A stretch of DNA of 64,000 bases from Aphelocoma coerulescens (taxonomy: Eukaryota > Chordata > Aves > Passeriformes > Corvidae): the NCBI RefSeq assembly GCF_041296385.1, contig NC_091014.1:7167578-7231577 (forward strand). The letters run 5' to 3'. Both the position numbers and the translations under genes were made by a program. This document shows, piece after piece, positions 49,796-59,637 of this stretch; position 1 is the first letter of the stretch, and the number at the start of each line of letters is the position of its first letter. The notes below the pieces were generated by a model, which searched no databases, was not told where the DNA came from, and was given only the letters and a program-made list of their open reading frames with translations.

Positions 49796-51269
49796 TGCAC
49801 TCCTGTCTTGGAGCAATTTCAGATTAATGGTGTTTTTTGTCTCCTTAGGGTGAGGTATCAAATGTGTGGCTACAGAGTGGACTTCCCAGGTGACATCAAG
49901 ATGTAGCTACAGGTGGTGATTTCTGGCAGGGGCTGTTAGCAAGTGGCACCACTGGGACCATCACATTGCACTGTACTACCCAGCTGTGGTACAATGCTGG
50001 GGATCCACCAGTGACCAGTGGTTAAGAGGAGATTTGGCTGACTGACTGCAGCTGAAAAATTTTCAGCCATTCATTATAAACTGCCTGAATTGGTGTGGAT
50101 TTTCCACAGAAGTAATAGACCAGATGTAAAAATGTCCTCATCAAACTCCAGCTCTTTGCTCCAAAGATGGTGATAGTAAAAAATCAGAAAAAATATTTAG
50201 AGAAAAAGAAAATGTTTTTCAGTTGCAAATAATTGACAGTTTGGAAACTACTTTTTCCATGCACTGAGGCAGAGACCAGCACGGAAACTGTCAACTTGAA
50301 CAGTGTCAATACAGCTACTGAAATGTTGTAAAGTCACAACTGCCCTGCTCTCCTGGTGAGCAATGCTGCTTCCAGGCACAATTTTAAGGTACATTTCCTA
50401 AGGCAGGAATTAGCTCTTCGTCTTCTGTTCATGGGGAGCAAATGAAGAATTGAAAACGAATGGATTGTAATCCTGAAATGAGCCTGAATCACCTATGTAT
50501 GGACATGAAAAGAGAGATCTGGTTATAAGATGTTTTGTTTTTACTATAGAAAAGGTTTTCATTGTTGCCAGCTTCCAACTAACACACTCTACTTATAGGT
50601 GCATATTGCAATTCCTAGCATCTCTGAAACAAATAATTTGAAGGCAGTGTAACCCATGATCTGCTTTCCTACAGCAAGAACTGCTTTTCCTGGCATCAAG
50701 AAATGGGAAAAATAATTTATTGACAACAGTCTGTGACATTTTTCTTCCTTATCTCTTTAGGCCAGGGCTACAGAAAGCAGAGTATTTCAGAAATAATCAT
50801 AAGAGAAATAATAAAAAGAGGAAAACAAAACAGTTGCCCTGTTCCCATGGAAATGCATGGAAGAGTTCAAGTGAGTGCCCCTTCTGATGTGGCCGTGTGT
50901 TTGTTCCCAGATGGTGAACAGAGATCAGGAGGTTCATCCTTTCCATGGTCTGCCTGAGGTTTACTGGCATGGCAGATAAATAAACACCTTTGGCCTTGGA
51001 GGATCTCTGCTCTTCTCTGGGCAGGGCAAGCAGAACAGAAATGTCATCTGGAACAACCTGCTGGTCTGCACTTTCCTCCTCCCTTCTTGGTTGGTCCAGC
51101 CCTTCCCTGCTGGACCCACCATGGCACAGATCAACACAAGGATCCCTCTGACCTCTTCTCAAGCCACCAGTGGCCCCCTGGAATCATCTGCCCATCAGTC
51201 TCACTCTTACCTCCTGGGTGAGAAAGGGATGAAGAAATTGGTCTATGGAGCTTAAAAGAAGTGGTTTTG
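49796..51269. other. Intergenic, no feature recognised
   Basis: This is unique-looking sequence between two CR1 fragments in opposite orientations. No open frame with recognisable features and no simple repeat is seen. Confidence 0.75.
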
Positions 51270-51820
51270 CCCCTCCAGTCAGCTGTCCTGAGACTCCACC
51301 TGGAGTGCTGCATCCAGCTCTGGGATTCCCAGCATGAGAAAGTCATGGATCTGCTTGAGCATGTCCAAAAGAGGGACATGGAAATGATCAGAGGACCGGA
51401 GAACCTCCTGCATGAGAACAGTCTGAGAGTTGGGGTTGTTTAGCCGAGAGGAGAGAAGGCTCCAGGGAGACCTCATAGCAGCCTTCCAGTTCTTGATGAA
51501 TGCCAACAGGAAAGATCAGGAGGGACTCTTGTCAGGGAATGTACTGATAGGACAAGGGGGAGTCATTTTAAACAGAAAAAAAAGGTGGGTTTAGATTAGA
51601 TACTAGGAAGAATTTCTTTACTGTGAGGGTGGGGAGGCCCTGGCACAGATTGCCCAGAGATGCTGTGGGTGCCCCATCCCTGGAAGCGTTCAAGGCCAGG
51701 TTGGACAGGCCTTGGAGCAACCTGGGATAGTGGAAGGTGTCCCTATACAGGACAGAGGGGTTGAAATGAGATGATCTTTAAGATCCCTTCCAACCCAAGC
51801 CATTCTATGATTCTGTGAAC
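51270..51820 (+). mobile_element. CR1 LINE 3' fragment, about 550 bp
   Basis: This is the clearest CR1 copy in sense orientation. It shows CTCCACCTGGAGTGCTGCAT, GAGAGTTGGGGTTGTTTAGC, GAGAAGGCTCCAGGGAGACC and TCATAGCAGCCTTCCAG. Next come GAATTTCTTTACTGTGAGGG, GCCCCATCCCTGGAAGCGTT and CAAGGCCAGGTTGGACAGGC, and it ends GATGATCTTTAAGATCCCTT and CATTCTATGATTCTGTGA. This is the 3' end of the reverse transcriptase region plus the full 3' tail, 5'-truncated as is usual for CR1. No intact frame remains. Confidence 0.93.
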
Positions 51821-54224
51821 TGAAATGCTTTTCCCTGAGGCTGAAGCTCCTCCCCTACTCTGAATTCATGAGACAACCCACAGGAAGCTCATCAAACACC
51901 TCTGATGCCATTTTTCTGCCCAAGGTCTCAGATTTGCTTTACTAAGTAACCAGCAGTTTAAAGAGCTGCTTCCAGCTGCAGGTCCAGGGCTTCCAGGGAG
52001 GCTGTGGGCAGAGAGGAAAATCCTGAACATGTGGGCTCCAGCACTGACTCAGCTGAGCAAAGGCCTGGCATAAACAAACATTTCCTTTGGAGCCTGTGGG
52101 ATTCTGTGCATGGGCGGAGGGAACAGAGCAGATAACAGGGCAGACACTTACAAACTTCTGAGACAGGACTGACTGAATCATGTAAAAATTAGGATTTGGA
52201 TTATGGCCTATCTACTAGAGCAAACAGAACAGAAGAAAAGAAGTGTCAGCAATCCTCTCTGCTCTCTGAAGAGCATGTCAACTCTGAGCAAGGAAGAGTC
52301 AACTCTGAACTGAAGAGCAAGGAAACACTGAGAAAAAGCAATGGGTTTCAAACCTCTGCTTGCGTGTGGAGCACTGGGACAGCTGATGGGGAGATGCTAC
52401 AGGTGGTGGTTTACCTGCCCGAGTGCTCCTCATCCTCTGTGCATGGCCACATCATTCCTATCAGGAAGGATTTCCCAGTCTGCCTCCTTCCAGGCAGTCT
52501 GGGTGTATAAGAAGTGCCAGATCCTGGCAGTCCTGGGGAAGGACCCACAGTCATGGGGACTGTGTAAAAACCTTCAATAGTCCAAGGCTGTCAAAAGAGC
52601 TCTTGACACTGGAAAGCAGAATTGACCTCTCTGGGCTTTGCTGCAGCCAATCATTTGTCCCCGCCTTTAGCTGAGATAGGTGTTTTCCTGTCTGAATAAG
52701 CAATCCAAAATTTGGCAACTAATGCAGACTGCTCTGGTTCACACTCAGCAAGGCTCTACACCTCTGATGTGCCAGCACCTCCCCTCCCTGCCCCACTCGA
52801 GCAGGTGACAGTTCTAGAAACTGAGGCAGGTGCCAAAAGTCAAGGGACCCTGAATTCTCTTATGCAGACCTGCCACTGGACTGCTGTATGAGTTAAGGGA
52901 TTTACATGCATCTTGGTGCCTCTGCTTGACTTTGATTGGAGACATATTATGCAAAATGCTTAGGGCATTTTAAGGACCCAGGGTAGTCAGTGGAAGGATG
53001 AAGTATTTTGTTGCATTTGTTCCCAGACTGTGATACATAGGCTGCACATTGGCATCTGGTGACCCTCTAAAACCATGCAGTTTTCAGTTTCCTTTTGATG
53101 GCCTTTCTTGCAGAAAAGATCTCAAGAGTCTGTAAGAGCAATTACAAATGAAGAAAAGGAGCCAGACCGCTTTGTGTGCTCTGGATGTTGACAGCAATGG
53201 CTTGAGCTCACCTCTACTCTTCACCATGCTGCCAGGTTGCCAACCAAAAGCAATGTCTTCAGGTCAGCAGCTTGCCTGGAGCACTCCCTCCACAGAAGGA
53301 ATCACTTATCCACTGCCCTCCAGCCTGGTTCTTTACCTGGAGCTAAAGCTGGAGCTTTAGGAGCTTTAGATGGCAGCTCCTGGCCATCTGCTCATTCAAA
53401 ACACGAGTGACAGAGGCTGTCTCTCTCCAGTGGGGACCTTTGGGCTCCCTTACGCAGACTCTTGATGGACAGAAAATGGCTGTCTCTTTTCCAGAACCTT
53501 TTCCAGATCTCCAATCCAGGTGCTGGTGGCCACTTCTGTAAGAGCAGTTCTGGCCCTGTGAGTGTTCCCAGTTCCAGTGTCTCTCCTGTAACTGCTCCAT
53601 GCCTTGTTGAGCCTATTGGACCATCGTCATTCCTTATGGCACCACCCCCAACACATACACAAACCCCTGGGCACTGCAGAGGCATCCAGGAGCTGGAGAT
53701 GCAATGAAAATGTGCTTTTATCACTCCTGGCCTGGCTGGCTGTGCTGCCACCTATGCTGGACTGTCAGGAAGGGACAGGCTCAGGAAGGCTCATTTAGTG
53801 CATTTGCTGTGGTGCTGCAGCACCATGTGTGCATTGCAAACCCAAAACATTTCAAAGGCCTCCTGCTGATTTTTCCTGGGGCAAGGGCTGCATAGAAGGG
53901 ACTTCTGCCAAATTTTGTCACCACGTCAAAGTGGGAGTTTGCCAAAGAAAACTTTGTCACTTTACTGATTATATTTTAACATTTCAAAACAATTATTTAC
54001 CACCAAAAACTTGTTCTGAGAAATGATTCTTTGTTTGTGGAAAGTTTCAGTAAAAAGAAAAATTAGTACCCATAGGCAGATAACCAGAGGGGGAGATGCC
54101 ATTATGTGCAGTCAACATTAACCAAAGCAGCAAGCAATTGCTAGGACACTGACCAGAAGACACCATCAGGCACCTCAGGAGTAGTGTGATGTCACCAAGC
54201 CCATCTAATGGAAAACCAGCCAAG
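51821..54224. other. Intergenic, no gene recognised
   Basis: Only small local repeats are visible, such as the GTCAACTCTGA pair at about 52277-52300 and the GGAGCTTTAG pair at about 53350-53367. Overlapping short open frames on both strands near 53400-53900 have no recognisable features. Confidence 0.75.
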
Positions 54225-55080
54225 TCATAGAATCATTGAATCATTTATGTTGGAAAAGACCTTTAAGATTGAGTTCAACAGTTAAACCAGCACTGCCATG
54301 TTCACCACTAAACCATGTCCCCAGGCGCCACATTTACACTTCTTTTAAATATCTCCAGGGATGGTAACTCCACCACTTCCCTGGGCAGCCTGTTTCAAGG
54401 CCTGATAACTATTGCAGTGAAGAAATTTTTCCTTATATCCAAGCCAAACTTCCTCTGGCACGACTTGAAGCTGTTTCCTCTTGTACTCTCACTTGTTACC
54501 TGCAAGAAGAGCCTTTCTACACCCTCCTTTCAGGATGGTGTAAAGAACCGTAAGTACTCCCCTGAAGCACCTTTTCTCCAGGCTCAGCCCCCCCAGCTCC
54601 CTCAGCTGCTCTTCATCAGACCTGTGCTCCAGATCCTTCCCCAGCTCTGTTCCTTTCTCTGGACATGCTCCAGCATCTTTCTGTGAGTGAGAGGCCCAAA
54701 GCTGAACCCAGGGTTCAAGGTGTGGCCTCACCAGTGCTGAGTACAGGGGAATGGTCACTGCCCTGGTCCTGCTGGCCACACTGTTGTTAGTACCGGCCAG
54801 GTGCCCTTGGCCTTCTTGCCCACCTGGGCACAGCTGGCTCGTGCTCAGTTGCTACTGATCAGCACCCCAGGTCCTTTTCTGCTGGGAAGCTTTCCAGCCG
54901 CTCTTCCCCCAGCCTGTGGTGCTGCACAGAGTTGTTGTGATTGAAGTGAAGGATTTCACCATATTTAATCTCATGCAATTAGCCTCAGCCTATCAAACCA
55001 GCCTGTCCAGCTCCCACTGTAGGGATATCCTCAAGCAAATCAACACTCACCCAACTTGGTGTCATCTGCACCAAATCCTG
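54225..55080 (-). mobile_element. CR1 LINE fragment, about 850 bp, longest in window
   Basis: On the + strand this starts with the reversed tail TCATAGAATCATTGAATCAT and GTTGGAAAAGACCTTTAAGA. It continues through CCACTTCCCTGGGCAGCCTG, CTGAAGCACCTTTTCTCCAG and GCTCAGCCCCCCCAGCTCCC, then TTTTCTGCTGGGAAGCTTTC and GCTCTTCCCCCAGCCTGTGG. It ends near AACACTCACCCAACTTGGTG and TCATCTGCA. It therefore reaches further into the reverse-transcriptase coding part than the other copies, but it is frameshifted and dead. Resemblance fades after about 55080. Confidence 0.9.
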
Positions 55081-56064
55081 ATCCCCCAAAAGATGATTCC
55101 TCACAAAGACAGCATTGCTCCTGCCCCTCTAAATCCCTGTTGGGCCTGCCTTCCCAGATATCCCTGTTGGGACGGCTTGGCCTGGTTTCCTGCAGAGCCA
55201 GTGAACCCTCCCAGCAGTGCCACATGTGCTGGGACGTGCTATCCTGCTCGCTGTGTTTGTTTTAGGGGATTAGGAACATGCCTGGACCCAAGTACATGCT
55301 GGAAAAGATGTTTCAAACACAAAGCAGGCTGGTTTGGAGGGAAATAGGTACATTTCTGTGATTAAATGAAAATAATTGGGGTTAAATGGGGAGCAAAATG
55401 AAATTTCCTTGCAATTACTTGGATTTGTTGTAAGAAAGAATGACACATTTTCAGTTTTATCTGCTTTCTACAGTTTTGCCTCTATGCTTTTTCTCCTACT
55501 TTCAGAAATTAATTTGGACTCCTTTGCCTCATTAATGGGAGATTACCTAGCTTGGTGAGAAGTTCTGTGTATTAGAAATGGGCTTTACTGATATAGCTCT
55601 GAAACACTGATGTGCTCTTCGGTTCCAAAACCCCCTTCTGCCAAAACCCAACAGAATAACATGACTATTGCCCTAAATTATTGTTCAAACATAAGGAAGT
55701 GATTTTTTTTCTCAATGGTTTTGGTTTTAAGGAGCAGAGAAAGCTGCTAACTGCTCTCCATAAATCCTCCCTTAGTTTGTGGTTCTTTCCCAGTCATCCA
55801 GGTAGGGTTGTTAAATCAGGATGATATTGGGATTTATGAGAATAGTTTATTTGATGCACTTTGTTCTATAAACATCCACTTTCAAAAACCACAGAAAATT
55901 CAGCTGTAAAGTCTAAAAACTCAAGGTATTTGTGGGTGCAGACCACCATCTGAATTATCCACTTACACTCTGGTGAGACACACAAACCCTGCAAAGGTTG
56001 TGACTGAAATAGTACAAGACTGACATGTTGATGGTAGAAAGAGGACAGTCCCTAAGAGGACAAT
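55081..56064. other. Intergenic, no feature recognised
   Basis: This follows the CR1 fragment and precedes the TCCTC array. The first 100-150 bp may be a further, unrecognisable piece of CR1. Otherwise it is unremarkable AT-rich sequence. Confidence 0.7.
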
Positions 56065-56526
56065 TCCTCTCCTCTCCTCTCTCCTCTCCTCCTCCTCTCT
56101 CCTCTCCTCCTCCTCTCTCCTCCTCCTCTGTCCTCTCTCCTCTCCTCTCCTCTCCTCTCCTCTCCTCCTCCTCTCTCCTCCTCCTCTGTCCTCTCTCCTC
56201 TCCTCTCCTCTCCTCTCCTCTCCTCTCCTCTCCTCTCCTCTCCTCTCCTCTCCTCTCCTCTCCTCTCCTCTCCTCTCCTCTCCTCTCCTCTCCTCTCCTC
56301 TCCTCTCCTCTCCTCTCCTCTCCTCTCCTCTCCTCTCCTCTCCTCTCCTCTCCTCTCCTCTCCTCTCCTCTCCTCTCCTCTCCTCTCCTCTCCTCTCCTC
56401 TCCTCTCCTCTCCTCTCCTCTCCTCTCCTCTCCTCTCCTCTCCTCTCCTCTCCTCTCCTCTCCTCTCCTCTCCTCTCCTCTCCTCTCCTCTCCTCTCCTC
56501 TCCTCTCCTCTCCTCTCCTCTCCTCT
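56065..56526. repeat. TCCTC pentanucleotide array, about 460 bp
   Basis: This all-pyrimidine array of TCCTC units has two parts. The first, to about 56198, is irregular, with extra CTC units and two CTCTGTCC interruptions (G at 56130 and 56188), forming a 58 bp higher-order duplication. The second, about 56199-56526, is essentially pure (about 65 units). Because a 5 bp unit without stop codons stays open in all frames, it creates long false reading frames on both strands (55963-56589 on - and 56025-56696 on +). It lies between CAMK1D and CCDC3. Confidence 0.97.
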
Positions 56527-57774
56527 GTCCTTGTTACTATTACTCTGTCCTGTTACTATTAATTTTGCTCTTTCACTTCTTCTTGTCATCCTCTGGATCC
56601 ATCAGGAAAATTTTATTTGTCCACAAAAACATCCCCACAGTGAACACAGATGCCAAAAATCCCATCCTTCTCTCCAGTTGTGTTCAGCTGCTCTGAAAAC
56701 CTCTAGCACTGGTCCTGCAGATGTTCTGGCAGCCTTCAAGCTCCTGATATGTTTTGAAAAGCAGATGTTACTAATTTGTAAATCATCTTTGAACTTCTCT
56801 GGGGGGGAGCCTGAAGCATTTGGTGTTGTTTCTAAACAAATGGGGGGGGCTTGTCTTTCTTCATTTTTACCAGGGTGTTTTTTGGGTTTCTACACCATCC
56901 CTTGCCAACCCATCCAGCTATGCCAGCTTCCTCTTCATTTCTGCACCTCAGTCCCTCCTTCATAGCTTTTCAAGAGGAACATACTCAATCGTGCCTTTCC
57001 CATTACTCTTGGAAATGGCATGATATTTTGCCCTTTTTGCAGGTCTCCAGATGAGCTGATCCCTGAAATTGCTATGTAGTGGGTCTAAAAATTATAGCAT
57101 ATGTCAGGCTCTGTGTGACATGTACCAGCCTGGATAGACATAACCCAAATTCCTTGTCCCACTTGTGTTTCCTGCATGTGCAGCTTTCCTGGTCTGGATA
57201 CTCTCTGAATATTGTCACCAGCAGGGACAGGCAATCAGTGCTGACACTTTAATGGCACTTTCATTTAGGTTTGACATCCCCTGTTACTTGTTGAGAGGAT
57301 TAACTTGTGACCTGATCTGACTGCTAGTCCTTATCTTTGGAAATGATCCAAACTCGAGCAGGAATGAAAGGGAAAAAAACTCACAAGGAAACAACCTTTT
57401 TGGGTTTTGTACCCAGAGAGAGCATTTTGGGTTACATTTGGACTTTGCATTTGAGGGGGTTCTTTCTGTTTTCTTCGCAGGGTAGACAAAATTCTCACAA
57501 AACTTACGAGGAGAACAAAATGTTTTACTTTTTTTTTTAAGGTAGACACAGGGGGAAATAGGAAAACAATTACAATCTTTTCATCAAGCAACAAAAATAC
57601 CAGCCAAAAGTAAAAGGTATTCAACACTGTGTTTGGAAAATCTGTAAGAATAGCAAAGGTGTAACTATATTAATTATACTTTCTCAGCTTTATACAAACA
57701 CTTATAAAACATGAATTAATACCAGAGGGAATATTTTTCTTAACAAAAAATGAAAACACAAGCTTTTAATACCT
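56527..57774. other. Intergenic, immediately 3' of CCDC3
   Basis: The array is followed by an imperfect duplication of CTCTGTCC.TGTTACTATT (56523-56562). No gene or repeat family is recognised in the remainder. Confidence 0.7.
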
Positions 57775-59361
57775 ATCCCAGGAAAACCAGTTCATTTATT
57801 TAAACAGCAGTTTAGAAACCAGAAAATAAAACAATAAAAAAGTAGTTATTTTTCTCTGGATTTAAATTTTGGAGTTAAAATCTCTTGATGGCTTCTAGGG
57901 AATTGTAAGTTCTGTAGTAATTCTCAGGAAACAGCATTGCTGACTCCAGCAGAAAACAATTCAAATTGTGGTGGTGTGGGAGGTGGAGCCTTTGAAACCA
58001 GTGGAGCTTGTGGAGGAGTCAGAATCTTAGGAAATGACAATATTATTTCAAGAGGGGGGAAAAAAGTATTTCCAAAAGGAGCAAAACTGGAAGGTAGTGA
58101 GAGTCAGATCTTGTGTTCTGCTTGGACTGAAGCTCACGTTTCAAAGCAGATATGGGCTTTTCCAAATGCAGGGATAGTTTAAAGGATTAACATTATCAGT
58201 CATAGATACTGATGCCTAAACCCACACTGCTTGACCAGAATTCAGTTTGTAAACATCTAATGAAGGATATGATGGACTTTTCTTTTTTTACGAGATAACC
58301 AAGAAACAGGCTTTACTTCATATTTTAAGAAATTAGACTATATCTAATGTGTAATAAAAATATTTTCTATAGGATTTTAAAATATATACATATATAAAAT
58401 ACCTAAATTTTTAATGCCCTGTTGATATTGATGTGGTCTCTACAGGTTTTAAGTGTAACTAAGTGAGGCTGCCCAGCAACCTCCATTATACCTCAAACAG
58501 TGACTACAAAACTTGAAGCTTTTTCCACACTGCAAATTAAACCTGCTTGAGAATGGGATCTGAAATTGCCTGCTGGGCCTGATCCAACACCCACTCATAG
58601 GCTAAGTCCACTCCTGACTGCAGGATTAGGTCTTAGACACAGACCTGAAATGATGTGGTTTCCAACCTGGTTGGCTGACCACTGATAAAGGCACCTGAGG
58701 GAGTTACTGAGAGCCTTGAGGCACTTCTGGGAAAAATAAAAGTTATTATATATTTGATTTAGAATATTTAAGGATATATAGAAACAGTCTTAAGACAATT
58801 TGGGCACATCTATATTTCATGCTGAAGAGAGGCACAAACTGACTGTGTCTCAGACATAGCCTTTGCCCAGGCACTGGGTGTAGACTTCAGTCAAGCTTAA
58901 GCAAGGTTGAGAGCCTGGGGGTGATGAGGGAGAAAAGGGCATTCATAACTGCATCCTTCCCACTGCATCCATCTCTGTATCCCAGGCCTTCCTTGCCCAG
59001 CCCATGGAGAGGAGGTAAACTGGGAAGAAGAGCTCCTGTGTCAAGTGCCTGCAATGGCCCAGGGGGCTGGGCTGGCACTTCCATCAAAGACAACCTAAAA
59101 CTGGTGGTGGAGGTGGGTGAAGGAGGAGAAGCACAGATGACTGTCTGGCCCTGTGTCCACTGAGAACAGCGAGGACATGGCTTTGGGCTGTGCCAAATCC
59201 AGCTGGCATTCCTGTTTAAACTAGCACTGTGTCTAAAGCAAGTTCAGATTCATTTTCCATGCAAGGTTTGAAGCACAGCATAGACAAGGTGTGAGGGCCA
59301 GACCCTGACCTAATGCAGGCAAAATTTGCTGCTACCATTGGCCTGAGCACTTACCCTTGCA
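57775..59361 (-). other. CCDC3: Probable CCDC3 3'UTR
   Basis: This is the sequence following the CCDC3 stop on the - strand, down to the proposed cleavage region below the poly(A) signal at 57795-57800. It is AT-rich, particularly 57640-58450, as expected of a 3'UTR, and has no repeat family or open frame of note. The length (about 1.6 kb) is reasonable for this gene, but the end is inferred. Confidence 0.5.
57795..57800 (-). terminator. CCDC3: Candidate CCDC3 poly(A) signal AATAAA
   Basis: TTTATT on the + strand gives AATAAA on the - strand, 1.56 kb after the CCDC3 stop. It is followed, 35-60 bp further on the - strand, by a GT-rich stretch (GCTTGTGTTTTCATTTTTTG). No other canonical hexamer was noticed on the - strand between here and the stop. 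Confidence 0.5.
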
Positions 59362-59637
59362 TTATACCTTAAGGTAGGTAGCATGGGAGTTCTCCTGCTT
59401 CAAAGAGTTAATGTAGGGGATTTGACCACCTGCAGAGGAAAGTTTCTCGCTGAGCTTTCGATTCACCAGCTCCATGTGCCTGGAATTTTTCCTGGCTTGC
59501 CGGAGAGACCTCTTGACTTTCTTCACTCGATCTCGCAGCTGTTTGTTGCGTTTCTCCAGCGTCGCCACTTTCTGCTGCAGCTTCTTCACTCTGTCCTCCT
59601 CCTCAAACAGGGCCTTCTGCACCGAGGAGCACATGAG
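59362..59637 (-). CDS. CCDC3: CCDC3 last coding exon (C-terminal coiled coil)
   Basis: On the - strand a CTGTCCCCACAG acceptor (59638 and upstream) is followed by 91 codons and a TAA stop at 59362-59364. The exon starts in phase 0 with LMCSSVQKALFEEEDRVKKL and continues QQKVATLEKRNKQLRDRVKK, then VKRSLRQARKNSRHMELVNR and KLSEKL. This is a continuous, highly charged heptad pattern typical of a coiled coil. It matches the C-terminal third of CCDC3, a secreted, glycosylated coiled-coil protein expressed in fat and endothelium. The signal peptide and N-terminal exons lie beyond 64000. The last 20 or so residues (GGQIPYINSLKQ...LKV) are outside the coiled coil and may differ between lineages. Position next to and facing CAMK1D agrees with the human locus. 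Confidence 0.93.
   Translation of the reverse strand, partial: LMCSSVQKALFEEEDRVKKLQQKVATLEKRNKQLRDRVKKVKRSLRQARKNSRHMELVNRKLSEKLSSAGGQIPYINSLKQENSHATYLKV

Noticed and set aside
51261..51506. Short frames reading like a conserved protein (LRLHLECCIQLWDSQHEKVM)
   Set aside because: This is the decayed CR1 open reading frame, interrupted soon afterwards. It is not a gene.
54315..54779. Open frames of about 100 codons on both strands
   Set aside because: They lie wholly within a CR1 fragment and are remnants of the element, not host genes.
55963..56696. Very long open frames over the TCCTC repeat, encoding RGEER- or LLSSP-type repeats
   Set aside because: They are produced by a 5 bp unit with no stop codons in any frame. 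There is no unique coding sequence or splice structure.
57937..58182. Gly-rich 81-codon open frame
   Set aside because: It lies in the inferred CCDC3 3'UTR on the opposite strand. The glycines come from GGTGG-type sequence, with no homology recognised.
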